DNA of 64,000 nt from Bolinopsis microptera (GCF_026151205.1 NC_087072.1:10764169-10828168); one strand, 5' to 3'; counted from the first letter of the stretch, positions 32,589 to 45,672 are shown. Numbers and translations are program-made. The notes: a model not told the origin generated them from the letters alone.

Positions 32589-33356
32589 TACCTTACTCGG
32601 GATTATTACGACGGGTTTATTAACGACCGGTTAAAATATGGTTCGGGAAAAATATGGCGAAATTGCTCAAAACCCACCACATTTTCCCGGTCGCCATTTT
32701 ACCGGTGTCCAACCTTTCAATTTTAGATTCAAAAATTTTGTCTCAGATGTAAATTTCCTTATTAGAGATAAGCAAGTTTAGAAATTTTTGCATTGCTAAA
32801 ACTTGTGAAACAAGTCGAATTATCAATAATTGTTGAAAGTAGACAGAAATAATGACTCGTGGTTAATCAAACTAGACGGAAAATAATTTTCTTCGAAAGA
32901 ATGCATCGTTCACATTGTTTAGAATTATGAATAAATGACTGATGAAACTGATTCATGTTATTGACAGTTTTAATTAATTCAAGTTTTAATTTAACTGTTA
33001 CTTTTACTTTGAGTCCTATTTCATTATGTAGAGATAGTCAATACCTAAGAAATTAAAAATTGGCCTATTTAAATCAACTTTGACAATAAGGATATATGAC
33101 AAGAATTGGGCAAAAAGGTGAATTTTTTGTAATTTTAGCCAAATGAAGTCGAAAAACCTACAACAAGTGTCCCAATAGTCTTCTTTAGTGAATATAAGAC
33201 AACGATTAAAATATGAGCACCCATACCCCTTGGGAACCCTAAAAGCTGAGTCGGCGGGTTTATTAACGACCGGTGAAAATGTGGTTCGGGAAAAATATGG
33301 CGAAATTACCCTAAACCCGCCACTTTATCCCGGTCATAATAATCCCGAGTAAGGTA
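32589..33356. mobile_element. MITE with TA target duplication (mariner-like)
   Basis: Ends are TA|CCTTACTCGGGATTATTA at 32589 and TAATAATCCCGAGTAAGG|TA at 33356. Inner sequence (TTATTAACGACCGG, GGTTCGGGAAAAATATGGCGA) also recurs near both ends. TA flanks and short TIRs suggest a Tc1/mariner-mobilised non-autonomous element of about 0.77 kb. There is no coding capacity. Confidence 0.75.
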
Positions 33357-35636
33357 TCTGATCTATGTTTTACAATTAATCTAAAAATATTTAAAAACTA
33401 CCAAAACGTTATCATAAAATCGACTCCCTTACACAATTTGACCTCGCAGAAACATAAAAAAGAAGAAACGAATCACTAGGTAAAACAAAGGACCGCGGGG
33501 TGTAAGCTTGTGCGTTATCCGAAACAGGAAAATAATCCTCGACTAGGAACAACAATTTAGGCTCTCTACTAATGATATCACAGGACATTACACAACATTT
33601 TGCTATCAGGGTGGTGTGATACTGTGATCACTCCCCAAATAGTGATGTAATGGGGGTTTGTTTTATGTTTGTGTTAGAAGGTGCGAGATCAAGTGCCGGC
33701 CCACTAACGGTGTTAAGTACTGCTACAAATAGTTGGTGTGGTAACTTGTGCTGACTGGATACTTTGTGCTTACCTTTTTAAGGTGGTCTTCTTTTGTGAT
33801 CACGGTTATAATGCATTTTTGGTGACAAGGCTAGATGATTAGCTTTGAGTAGAGGAATGTGGATTGTGGAAACCCGGAAAATAAAAGTATAACTTTCTTA
33901 AAAGTGAATATCAGTTAATCAAGTCGTAGAGTTGCCTCTGATATAACAATTATTGTACTCAAGCTTACAATTTACATGGATTTGTAATGTTCCTCCGATG
34001 GAGGAATGGTCCTCATTCCTCAAATTCTACGTTGTTTTATCGAGCGTTTCGAAATAATATTTTATCTCATTTCAATGAGGACTTAAGGAGCACAATTTTA
34101 AACCAAATCTCAAAAATCAAAACTGTAAACGCTGAACAGGAAATAACATAAAACCGGCGGTATTGTATGATATCGACATATTTGGCAGTGAAAAGGCCGT
34201 TGCAACGAAGAACACCGATATTAAACACAGTTAATTAGCTCACCATTTTATCACAACTAATTAGTGCACCCCCAGGTAATTATTATAACCAGGTCCTAAA
34301 CTTGATCCTATCAACTAACTAGGTGGCTGGTGACACACACCTCAAACTGTTCACTACTGGCTCATGTGTAGTTATGTGATCATGTTTCCAATTGGCGCTT
34401 GTTGGTTTGTTTAATTAGCTTTAACGAGGCGTATTTGTTGTTATGCTTGGATATTTCAAGGCTCGAGGCTAGTAAACGGGGCCTCTGTTCTACCATGTTC
34501 CGTGAAAGTAAACCTAGACTGTAGACATCAAATCGGACGGTACGTGCTTATCAAAGGCAAAACTTACACAGGCACACAGCCTGCCGGCTGCCAAGCATAA
34601 TTTACCAACCCCACTTTACTCCTTAGTCTCCCGACAACCAGGGCGTATGTATTGCTAAAAACTTGGTCTTGGGGATTATATTCCAGTGAGGGAGGAACTG
34701 GTCCAAAAGTAGCGGAGCAAAATTTGAGCTTACTAGTAGAAAACATAACTGTTGAGTGTTGACACGACCAATCTTTTTGTTGTCAGTTGAGGGCCCTGTA
34801 AATACAGGTAGTGCAACCTGATATGTATCAGTTGAAGACATGTTCAATGTATTCATTCTCTACATAAGTTCCACCAGCTGATTTGTAAGGATAGAGGGCT
34901 TAGCAACATTGGTAGCATACTACAGCATACATTGGTATGTACTCGGTAGGTAGTTTATAGGCAATTTATTTTATACGTTTACAGTAGAATGGTTATTTTC
35001 ATTTTTATCTGGGAATTTACAAGGTGCTGTATAGTTTGGGATTGCAAATCACTTTGAAACGAATAAGGGACTCTTTTCAACTTGGTTAAGAAATTGAAAA
35101 TTCGCAATGATCAAATATATTGGTAAATTATATACAAATTCAATACAAAAAATAAATATGGCCTCTGGTTTGAACTGAGTTCACCTTCCGTCGGACATCT
35201 AACAAGGTTATTGCTGTAAACTTTTCATGTAGTTGGTATGAGCAGTAAATTGGAGTATGATTTTTGAGCAGTCAATTTTACAGCAATTACCCGAAAACAG
35301 TATTATTATTTCAAATAACTAAACACCACCAACAATGACAACATATGTGGTGAACAAAATCTTCCTAGTTAACAATAATCTCCATGGCTTGTTTATCTTG
35401 AGATAAAATAAGTAGTTTTGTAATGATAATTATTTTTAACTTGAAGAATCTGACATAAAATAAGAAACTTAAAACTTGAATGATATATCTGATTCAGTCG
35501 GAACATTTTTATCTGAGTCCCCAAGTGCTTGGTGTCCAAGTTAAGTATCCTCGTGCAATTACAAAATTTAATCAAGATAAAAAACCAATATTAAAAACAG
35601 CACGCGCGCGCAGTATATTCACAGCACAGATATACT
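33357..35636. other. Noncoding stretch between the receptor and the intronless lectin gene
   Basis: No coding or RNA gene was recognised. It should hold the 3' UTR of the minus-strand intronless gene near its right end. Confidence 0.35.
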
Positions 35637-37895
35637 TCACGTCAATAGATAAGATAAGATAAGAAATAGTGTAAGAGTTTGATACGTTAACCTAACTCCA
35701 CCGCCGGTGGTAGCCTCGCCTTGTTTGTCTTTAACAGCGTTTATCTCAGGACATGTGCTGCCCTCGGCGAGGACCCACTTTCCACTGGGGGCACACTCCA
35801 ATGTAATATACTCACTTCCACACTTCACACTTGCAGTATCGTACACTGAGATCTTACTGGTCAGCCTACGCTTGGTGTACTTATCAAATTTGATCTCCAG
35901 TTCTTGTTGGGTCTCCAAGTCTACGCACGAAGCGTTGTAATGCTTGCACACAAATGGTAGCTGCAGGTTAAAATCCCCACCAATCCAGTGTCCTGATTTG
36001 GCGGCGTCCATGAAGGCGTAATCTCGTTCAGCCTCCGAGTTATCTGGCTCGTTTTTCCACCAAAAACTGAACTTGTCAGACACCTCGCCAGACAGCCACC
36101 TCCAAACTCCCTCTGTTGTCTCGTCCGTCAGGCCTATCCAGGCTCTAGTCTCGTTCGTTGTGTCCTTGTTTGCCATCAAAATGTCAAACACAAGATCATT
36201 CTCCTTGTAGTTCAGAATGGTGGCAAGATGGGCGTCAGTTCGCCACTCCTGACACGTTCTGTCCGCCTCAGCGGCGTTCTTAGCATCGCTAAAGTACTGG
36301 TAATCCTTCACTGTGTTCGGATCGTAGGAATCTGTCGCAAATGCACTGTCGTTATCGTAACCTTCGTCCTCTACCCCTTGACTGGTGTACACAAACACAT
36401 CCGTAGTGGCTTGTTTGAAAGTTCTGGAATTATAAGCCAGACACTGGTACACACCATGGTCATCGTTAGTAGGGAAATCAAACACCAGCTTCTGGACGCT
36501 GATTCCGTTCTCCGAGGAGCTGAATATCCTGATCCTTTCTCCCTTGTCTGCGATACCTTGTGTGTTCTGGTACCAGCCCATGTAGGTCTCTGGGTTCTGG
36601 GATGTGTTCACTTCGCATGTCAGGGTAAAGCTGGTGTAGCGGTTGGGTAACACTTTCACGGGGTCTGAGATACTCTCAAAGTTAACTGCGTAGGAGCTGG
36701 GCTCTTTTGACATGGCTATTATCTTGGTGACGTGGTCGAAGGAGTTGGTAGCGACACATTGGTAGTCCCCAAAGTCACTGTCCTGCAGGTTGTATATCCT
36801 CAACCTTCTGCCTCCTTGGTCGACACACTTTGACTCGGTACACCCTGATATCTCAGGCTGCTCCTCCCCTATGGCTGCCACTTTGTACCACTTAATGTCA
36901 GGAGCAGGGAACCCGTACCCTGCACAGTACATCACTCCCTCTTCTCCCTTCTTTTTCTTTTCACCGAAGTTGGCAGTTTCTTTGACTTTAGGAGCTCCGC
37001 TGACGGTGTTTTGTGATCCCGTGATGATGACAGTCCTCTCCGCCAGGGTCACTGTTTTGTCAAGTTCTGAGGAGGCTCCCTTACAGGTGTACTTGCCAGC
37101 GTGATCAGCCTGGACGTTCTGGATGTACAGAGAACCGAAGTCTGGAGATTTCTCGTTCCTGTTCATGAAATAGTCGGCGTTCTCGAATTCAACCACTTTG
37201 TCTCCAAAGTACCACTTTATCTCCGGAGTTGGATCAGCGTAGATCTCCGCACATTTAATCTCAAATAAGGGGTTACTTAGTGTAACTCTATCATCAGTAA
37301 CGATGGTATCCTTAGTTGTAAAGTGTTTCACTCTGATCTCTCCTACTCCACTGATCATAAGAAAGTCAGAGGAAGCGACCGCTTTGCACTGATAGAAGCC
37401 TGCCTCCTCCGGGGTGATCTCCTTGAAAACCAGCTCGCTAGTTCCTGTCATGTAGAGGTTCTTCTCGGCCGTGCCGTCTCCTTGAGGCAGCTCATCCAGC
37501 TTGTACCAGATGTACTGGATAGTGTACTTGTTGGAGACTAGGCAGCTGATCGTTACTGAGTCCCCGGCTATCACCGTCAGATCCTCCGGTTCCTTGGTGA
37601 ACTTGAACTGGGCGGAGGGCTCATCCATGTACTTTTTTGTGGCCTGCCGACACTCTTTCGACAGAGGATCCACACAGACATCGCTGGTGTCCTCCAGTTT
37701 GATTTTATCTGCAGGGCACACACAGCGACCAATGGTCCTGGTCGGACAGAGTTCCTTGTCAGGGTAAAAGTGAGCCGTGCAGGTAGCGATGCAGATACTG
37801 GCCTTATCCTGCCATATCAAGTCACCTGTACAGGACTCGCCACTGACGTAATGGACAGAGATTAGGAGAACTGTGATCACTTCCAACGCTTTCAT
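35637..37895 (-). CDS. Intronless paralogue of the TIL-Ig4-CTLD-sushi GPI-anchored protein (candidate retrogene)
   Basis: One frame of 752 residues from the ATG at 37895; nine in-frame codons upstream are left out because MKALEVITVLLISVHYVSG is an ideal signal peptide. The order is the same as in the 12-exon gene: TIL-like Cys-rich domain (about 22-82), Ig domains at about 97-190, 195-290, 295-395 and 400-505 (GFYQCKA, GKYTCKG, GDYQCVA, GVYQCLAYN), C-type lectin at about 525-655 (WIGLTDETTEG, NEPDNSEA), sushi-like module (SVYDTASVKCGSEYITLEC) and a hydrophobic GPI tail (LTLFLILSYLLT). The second calcium-site motif of the lectin is lost (HWIGGD). All eleven intron positions of the paralogue are absent while the frame is intact, as expected for an old functional retrocopy. 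An acceptor-like CACACAG sits just before the ATG, so a 5' UTR intron is possible. Confidence 0.93.
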   Translation of the reverse strand: MKALEVITVLLISVHYVSGESCTGDLIWQDKASICIATCTAHFYPDKELCPTRTIGRCVCPADKIKLEDTSDVCVDPLSKECRQATKKYMDEPSAQFKFTKEPEDLTVIAGDSVTISCLVSNKYTIQYIWYKLDELPQGDGTAEKNLYMTGTSELVFKEITPEEAGFYQCKAVASSDFLMISGVGEIRVKHFTTKDTIVTDDRVTLSNPLFEIKCAEIYADPTPEIKWYFGDKVVEFENADYFMNRNEKSPDFGSLYIQNVQADHAGKYTCKGASSELDKTVTLAERTVIITGSQNTVSGAPKVKETANFGEKKKKGEEGVMYCAGYGFPAPDIKWYKVAAIGEEQPEISGCTESKCVDQGGRRLRIYNLQDSDFGDYQCVATNSFDHVTKIIAMSKEPSSYAVNFESISDPVKVLPNRYTSFTLTCEVNTSQNPETYMGWYQNTQGIADKGERIRIFSSSENGISVQKLVFDFPTNDDHGVYQCLAYNSRTFKQATTDVFVYTSQGVEDEGYDNDSAFATDSYDPNTVKDYQYFSDAKNAAEADRTCQEWRTDAHLATILNYKENDLVFDILMANKDTTNETRAWIGLTDETTEGVWRWLSGEVSDKFSFWWKNEPDNSEAERDYAFMDAAKSGHWIGGDFNLQLPFVCKHYNASCVDLETQQELEIKFDKYTKRRLTSKISVYDTASVKCGSEYITLECAPSGKWVLAEGSTCPEINAVKDKQGEATTGGGVRLTYQTLTLFLILSYLLT

Positions 37896-39422
37896 TTCCT
37901 GTGTGGGATAGAGGTTAATCAAACAAAAACTTCATTTTCGGGCATATACATAGTATAGAGTTAATCTAATAAATTTTAGGCGACACATGTAATGGATGTG
38001 AGAATTTCTATTTTTAGTCCAACTCTAATCTGGATATTAGAAATCGCTAAAGCAAGGAAGAAAAAAGATGGTTCACTCCAAAAGATCAGCTCCCTGGCAT
38101 GCATCTTATAAACTTTAAAGGCTGTTGACAACATTTTAGACCGATTAGCGCGGGAAATATAAATACGGGAAAATTGGACAAGCCAACAGGATAACCGACC
38201 ACTTGAGAACACATGAACTATATCATTCTTAAGAGTAACTCCTGGTAGGACACACATTCATCGGCACATTATCAAATCAGCGTGTTAAAACCCCTGCTAA
38301 CTAATTACAGTATCGGCTACTTCAGGTAAAACCTAGGCAGCAGCCTGGACTTGCTACTTCATTGGTAATGCGATATGTCGGGCAGTGGATTAAATTTAGT
38401 CAACAACCTACAATCTCGTTAACCAAACGGCCTTGTTACTTCCACCTCCTTGAAGTGTTGGGGGTAGTGAGCAGCGAGCACGCATCAACGTGTTACAACT
38501 AGAAAGGCTGTAAAAGTAATCTCATGTACCCACCACAGTACTGCAGAAAGCACTGTGTGGTGGGAGCGCTGATCTAGTTATAACAATATATAAGCTATAA
38601 GATTGCCATTAGAACAGTGAATTCGAGCATTTCTGTGCGGAATTTGAGAGCTGCTCCTGGTCGCTGGCACCTTCAAGGCAGCTAACTGTAGACCTTGGAG
38701 ATTGTTGTAGACTATGTAATTAAGCAAACTGCGAGACTGTTGGCATGAAATGGGATAATACATTTAGTGCTGACTATATAAACCAGATAAACTATATAGT
38801 ATATAACATAGAGGCCCTTATTAGTAAATGAGGTAAGTACTCAATAAGAGTAAAGTACTCAATTCCAAGTTATTGTTTAGGCAAAAGGAACCAGATGTTT
38901 GACGCCAAAAAGAGGGGATTAGATCCAATATTGAACTGTGTGATGAGTTAAGCAAAGCAACTAGCTATTTCAATCTTCAAGTAGTCTTGAATTTCAGTAG
39001 TACAGCTGATCGAAGTCGCCATTGTGGCGTTTGTGCGAAAACACTAAACAATGTTCAGTAAACACTAAGCATAACAATTAATTCCCGGAATAGTTTTGCT
39101 AAATACACCTTATAAACAAACAAATGATCAGCCAATGTACCATTTATAGACCTGCCAGCAAATCCAATAAGCCATTAGACTATTTTAGGATGTTTAGTAA
39201 CAACTCGCTTAATGGCTTGCCTACCGCGAATAGTACAGTGCAAGAAAAAGCTCATTTCTGTGTTACAAGTTTTAACAAAAGATCACAAGATCTCTTTACA
39301 CACTAATGCGAATTTTGATGAGCCTTTGTCGTTCAAAACAACCGTCAGAATTACTGAAACTATTAAGAGCAGATAGTAAACAATACGAGACATCGCGTCA
39401 GCATTATAGAAGGGAGACGATC
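37896..39422. other. Upstream region of the intronless lectin gene; no gene seen
   Basis: Noncoding. The 5' end of this stretch probably holds the promoter of the intronless lectin gene. No motif cluster was recognised. Confidence 0.35.
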
Positions 39423-39510
39423 AAGAAGGGAAATATGACGTTACAAGAAGGGAAATATGACGTTACAAGAAGGGAAATATGACGTTACAAGAAGGGAAAT
39501 ATGACGTTAC
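39423..39510. repeat. Four exact 22-bp tandem repeats containing TGACGTTA
   Basis: Unit AAGAAGGGAAATATGACGTTAC is repeated four times without change. The TGACGT core matches CREB/ATF half-sites, though function is unknown. Confidence 0.9.
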
Positions 39511-42500
39511 AAGAAATGGGCGTGCTCAGGGAGTGACCCTTGCAATCGTCCAGCACAGGAACCTGAACCCTGAGCTGACTTGATTTGCTTAGACGAGCAC
39601 AGGTCCCTTCACAGGGTACCTCTACACAGAGCCTGGTAATCCGCCCCTGATCCTGCATTCTATAGATTCCTAAGAACTCGCTACTTCAACTTCCTTCAGG
39701 ACCCACAAATATGTTCCAAATATGATCTTGAGTAACACTAAGTAAGGTACACTATGCAAAAGTTACACTGCATAATCAAACTACAGGCTACAGCTTCTGA
39801 ACTTCGTGACAGGACATGAGAACACGGCACGTTGTAAAGTGCGAGGTTACGCGCTGTAATTTGCATCTCAATGCGGCCACATTATTATACTGCCAAGTAG
39901 AGGGAGGGAGGATCTCGGCCCAATTAGACACAAGAATGAAAGAAAAGCATTGCATCAGATACAACCGGACAATGTTACAGACCACGCTTTTGGATGAGTC
40001 ATATTGTTGACGCCAGCGCCCAGCTGGATAATCAGCAACCTTCAACGTTCTTCGGAGCTTTTTTATTGAATTAATTAGTTTTCTTAGATGGTAAGGACTT
40101 CAACAAGCAAAGAAAAGACACCGCGATTTTCTCAAAAGCTCAAAGCCAACATCAAGTATAAAGACTGAGTCTAACGGCCGATAGTGCACTGCAAATAAAT
40201 AGATAGATGGTAAATAGAGGAAATAACAAACAAGCTAAACAAACGGCCTATACACACTGAATAAGAGTGATTATAAGCGGCAGTATATTTGCTGAGTACC
40301 GTTGTGGCGGGCTTAGTTAAACAGGGCTATTAGGAGAGACGTGGCCCCCCGCAACGAGCTACCGATAGAGTGTATAAAGCCGGAGTCAAAGAGCTGTGTA
40401 ACTGTGGGAATTGGACACTGTGGACTCTCAGCGATCGGAAGTTTTACTGATCCAAGGCTAGAAGCCCCCTTGGGGTTTTAGGTCTAACTTGGTGTAACAG
40501 CAAGGTCAAAGATGCATGGCTTTGCAATGGCTCATGTCTAAAAGGTTGATGGGTAATTACCTCCAGTATAACCCCTCTAACAATAGTATCATCACTCTTG
40601 ATACCCACATTATACAATAGCCCCCCGAATTAGAATCATGTGACTACCCCCGCAAAGAAGAAGAAAAAAGAGTCGATCTCTCCGAGAACATGGGTAATCT
40701 ATCATGAGGGTTAATATAACACGGGGGAGCGAGGGAAGCGTTAGCTCTCTTATATCAGCTAACACGAGACACCCGTTTAGAAGCTCTCTCTCCCTCCCTG
40801 GTTCTCGTAGTGACAGCTGAGGTGTATGGAGAGAGGGAGATCATGACTACCGAGAACCGAATCATTTAGAGTAGTGCTACCTAAAGGAGTATAATGAACC
40901 TGATTTTGACAACTCTCAGTAGTTGAGTATTGTGCTTGTTCAGTACCAGGGAATAAATTGAAATTTAAAGATCCATGTCTTAGGTTGATCTTCTACTGCT
41001 GGACTAGGAACAAGGAATCGAGCCTTCAAAAATAACTTTTCAGACTAGATAATCCTTCAGAGACATGGTTACTACCAAACTGGTAACTATTAAACTGGTA
41101 ACTACCAAACTGGTAACTATCAAATTGGCAACTACAAAATTAGGAAATCGGGGTTTTACTGTATCAAACTGGAAACTATCACACTGGTAGGCACCTATGA
41201 AACTGAGCGAATGTAACAAAAGTGAGGCAGCAGCTATAGATCTACAAGAGTCAAGACAACAACTAGATAAACTAGCGGAGGTCTCAATACAGGAGAGCTA
41301 TGTCATTGGTCGTGTACAGTACAGGAGCAAACCATTGTTTGGGAGCTTTATTATATTAAACTCAATGAGGGTACTATTCTCACATCTAGTGTGTGTGTGT
41401 GTGTGTTGGCTCACACTCAAGGTTCAACATTCGCGCTCTCAACGTACAACACTAACAGTGTGTCTAACACTAGTGTGTGTAGAGCGTATAATCGATTTGA
41501 TGATAATTGGTAGAAGGGTCTTTTGTCGCATCTGTCCTCCCCTTAATTTTGGACCTAAGAGAGCCTTTATATCCATGAATCAGTTCAGCAAGGTAAGATG
41601 GATTAGTCGGGTAATTACTAATTATTTGAATAATTATGAGTTTTATTCGCCATGAGGGAGACGTTATGTTCAACTGTTGCAAGCATTAAGATCATTGCCA
41701 GAACCAATTGGAAGTGTGGTAAAAACTCCATATTATGGTGTGGTTAAGGTACATTTCAGGCTGTTCATTCGGCATCAATTCAACAGCGAAATATGAGAGA
41801 AATTTGCTATAAAACGAACGACTGCAGCTCTTTGACGTGCGAATATATCATCGCTATGTAATCGAAACTATTTTGCCAGTGACATGCATACAATCAACCA
41901 TTTATACTTATTACCTTTCGTTACTGAATTCATGCGAAATTCGTGAGAGATTTTTAATCTGAGTCAAGCAAACATTTATTACAAATATGATCAGCAAAGC
42001 GTTACATTTGGCAAGGAAGTCCTAGGGCAATACTCCACAAAATTCCTCTTTGAGGACAAGAAATCAAGTAGTAACCTACGTCAAAGAATCCTATTACAAT
42101 CCTCAATTTGTCCAGAGAAATATGTATAGATTCTAGCAGCTGACAGACAGTAAATACACAAAACATCGAGTTTAAACCACACCCGGCCAACCGTTACAGG
42201 ATACGTTAACAACCGCAACCTACAAAATACATCTACAAATGATACGAATTAACAACCGCATGGTACCCCATGAGAGGAGCTATTTAGGGGGCTCTTGCCA
42301 CAAAGATATAGTACATCTCGGGGGAATGTAGAGTCCTGGGGGCTTTGTCAATGCAAATAAGGTAAAGTAACCCCACTTTTAAGATTACGAGCCATGACAA
42401 AGATTCCGGTTTTCAATATATTTTAATTGTTCGATCAAAATGATATGCAATTTTGCCTTACAACGACTAATGGGTTTTGACCGGCTTACAGACGAAGAGG

Positions 42501-44690
42501 TTATATCGATGAAATATCCAAATTTTATGCCATTAAAAGGTAACAGCAGCATTAAACAGCAAGAGTTACATATAAGATCACCAAATCAGTGATCTCACCG
42601 CTGGGATGTGATACACTGGCAACGGGAGTGGATGACATATTGCATTTGAAACAATGTTCAGGCAGGAAATGTGAAGCTCTCCCTTAGCCGTCTCAATGCA
42701 TTGTACTGACAGTTTTGGGCAAAATTTTAAGCCGTTCACAGTTAAACAAATAAAGTTTGAAAATTGTTAATTTTACAACGAGACGGTAAATCTAGAAACT
42801 GATTTCGTCGCTGTCATCTGGAATGAGATTCAGGTCTTTAACTGTCCCACGACATCTTCGAACACTTAACAATAACGGAAAAGTCACGTGAATCTGCCAA
42901 GTTAATGTCCGCATGATGTCACTGCGACACGGGACAAGTTCCATTTTCAAGAGATGTGTGTAGCATTAGAACATTAGCTCTCCATTAAGGAGATACAGTC
43001 CCCGCGGAGCAGGCCTCTGTACATTCCATTGTTTCATAATACCTAGTAACAATTGATGTTGCAATGCTAACTGGGGGCAGCAAGGGCGGCAACAGGCTGT
43101 ATTTGTCATAATACCACTAACAAGACAATGGGTATGTAAACTAGTGCAATTTGTACGAGCAGTGCAATTTGTATGAGATTTCAAAACATAGCCCTGACAG
43201 AGAGAAGGCGGTGTAGTGTCAGTGTCACAGTGTCTACTCCACTGCCACACAGCACCAACGAACAAACATAAAGCAGATATGCAGGTATTATAATACTGGG
43301 ACTCAATAACCAGGTACCGGGTAAGACGACCGTCCTTAGCCAGTAAGGACCCCTCGAGCAGAGTGAAATAATACACTCGTTAGCCACAAAGTACCTATAA
43401 TACTCTAAACAAACATCACCGTGAGGTTACCCTATCACTGGTGACTGGAAGATGATAAATTTACCTGGACCTTATGAAAACAGCTGTAACGGAAGAGCTC
43501 TCAAGACTGTTTAAACTTCACGGTACATGTTGGAAATGTAGTGACAAGTGCTGTCTGGAAAACACTAAAATAAACATCGTGTACTGAACTAGACATATAC
43601 GTAATAGTGCATCTGACAATCAAGATGTTGTGGAGATGATATTGGTCGGGATAAAATTAAGTTTTGTGATGACTGATGATGCAACGAAATGAAATCATTT
43701 CCATACAGCAGGAGTGAAGTGGTCGGATCTGGGAATATCACGTGAAGCCTCTGGTCGCTGAACCATGTAATTCTCTAATCAAGAAAACTAGTTACACGGT
43801 TTAAAACAAAACCGCAATGAAAGCTGAGACTCTACAATATCTACACAAAACACACACTACCGTGAAGAGAGAGTGTACACCTGGGGAGAGGGGAGAGAGC
43901 AGATCAAAAAGGGGCCGGGCTCGAACAATGAGCTTCCTGAATCAGCTCGATAAAACAATGTGAACAGTTATAAGGGGGTATATTAGACCATCTCTCTCAG
44001 GTATACCTTGCTAACTAAGTGTATCAACTAGTGACACAACACCCCCTCCGGCTGAAACCCCCTATCTAGAGCATATACGTAATGACTATTACATAATCCA
44101 GTTCGTTCGTTCTATGAGATACATCTTATTATTCATCAACCACCATTACCATGAGGCGTGAGTGGCCAATTCAATACATGGTAAATGACTAGTAGAAAAA
44201 TATTGCACTTAACTGAACTCTGCAAAATAGTTAAGAATTTAATGAAAAGTTGGCCGTTCTTAAAAGCGCAAACTGTTGGGAGTTTTAATCAGCTATTGTC
44301 TACAACAAGCACGACGATTCGTTAAAGACAAAAAGACTAACATATCTCTATTTCACTGTTATTGAAATGGTTAGATTGGTATTTAGTACGCAAGATTTAT
44401 CGGACGAAGCTGTTTATTCTAATCTGGAAGGTCGAGACTTAGAGACGTTTCCCTTTGATGAGCAATGAATAAGTACAGTGCAAGAAGAGATGTCATCTTA
44501 TAAACAGCCATAAGACAGACTAAAACGTCATGTTACATGTAAGTGTTACTTCTAATAAGAAAAACAACATCTCCTCCTGGATGTTGCACCACTACCCCCA
44601 CCAAGGTAGTGTTACTCGGTACATATTTAAATACAATCTACATAGCAAATACTTGACGGCTTCCTTCACATGTTATTCATGCGGGGGCTC
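39511..44690. other. Long intronic noncoding stretch
   Basis: No gene was recognised over 5 kb. It includes imperfect ACTGGTAACTA-type repeats at about 41069-41185 and a (GT)n run at about 41390-41405. A frame of 152 codons at 41197-41655 looks random. Confidence 0.4.
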
Positions 44691-44723
44691 CTGTGGATTG
44701 CGAAGAGTCTTCGCAATCCACAG
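44691..44723. repeat. Perfect 33-bp hairpin
   Basis: CTGTGGATTGCGAAGA, one G, then its exact reverse complement. It could form a tight 16-bp stem with almost no loop, and there is no U-tract beyond it. Confidence 0.85.
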
Positions 44724-44887
44724 TCTTCGGAAGACTAATGTGTTGACATAACACAAGATATTCGAATGATGCAGAAAACTGTAAACTTGCCAACTGGTAA
44801 AGACTTCGGTAAAAACCTGAGTATTTTTTACGATTCTGCTAAAAATTTGAAAACTTCTGAAGGCTTTGGTAAAAACTTAAAAACTTC

Positions 44888-44953
44888 TAAGCTAGACTCG
44901 ATCAAGCTCTAAGCTAGACTCGATCAAGCTCTAAGCTAGACTCAATCAAGCTC
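44888..44953. repeat. Three 22-bp tandem repeats
   Basis: Unit CTAAGCTAGACTCGATCAAG plus CT occurs three times, with one base change in the last copy. Confidence 0.85.
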
Positions 44954-45577
44954 TCTAGACAGCAAATAGTAAAACAAACCATCGTATCAAATTGCGTAAA
45001 CTTACAGAGAAGAATGAACTGTGTGAAGCTATTACGCCATTATATTTTTACAGGTAAGTGTTTTAAGCGCCACCTCAATTGCGATAATCACTGCTATTAT
45101 GTGCTAAGTAGCTATTTAGCAGTCCACACCCTTGAAAATATAAACTCTGCTGTTCAGTAGATCGCTGCAGTAGATTGAAGCTGTCGCAAATAGACATTGT
45201 GATCCTCCGCCCTTGTGCTTGGCAGTGTATTTGAGTAGTTGGTGAACACAACTTTAAACTCTAACAGAGATTACAGTAAAATTGAAGAGCCGTACATGAT
45301 GACTAAACATCGTCTTACTAATAGCGTAATGGCTGTGTGTTTATGAAAACGATGGAAATTTGTTTGGTTCATACCTGGGGGACGCCGCTAGTCACGTAGT
45401 CGTAATTACCTCTTCTTCTCTTCTTTCTCTTTGTTTCTTTGGATTGCGTTATTAAGATTGTGATCTCGCCGCGTCAGACGTCCTCTAATAATTTCAAAAT
45501 ATAGTAGTGTTCACAGAAAGTGATTTGCTCCAAAGTGATTTGCTCCAAAATTGGTTCCAAAATTACTTTTATTTCAA

Positions 45578-45672
45578 ACTTACCGACTCCATCGTCTTCT
45601 CCCATCTTCTTCTCCCATCTAGTGAACTTACCGACTCCATCGTCTTCTCCCATCGTCTTCTCCCATCTAGTG
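45578..45672. repeat. Two 47-bp tandem repeats with internal CATCTTCTTCTCC-type subrepeats
   Basis: A unit beginning ACTTACCGACTCCATCGTCT and ending CCCATCTAGTG is present twice, with internal TCTTCTCCCAT duplications. Confidence 0.8.

Noticed and set aside
36228-36650. 140-codon plus-strand frame antisense to the intronless lectin gene
   Set aside because: It is a shadow of the real coding strand and has no domain.
41197-41655. 152-codon plus-strand open frame
   Set aside because: It runs through a (GT)n tract, has no recognisable domain or composition bias, and is within a long noncoding intron.
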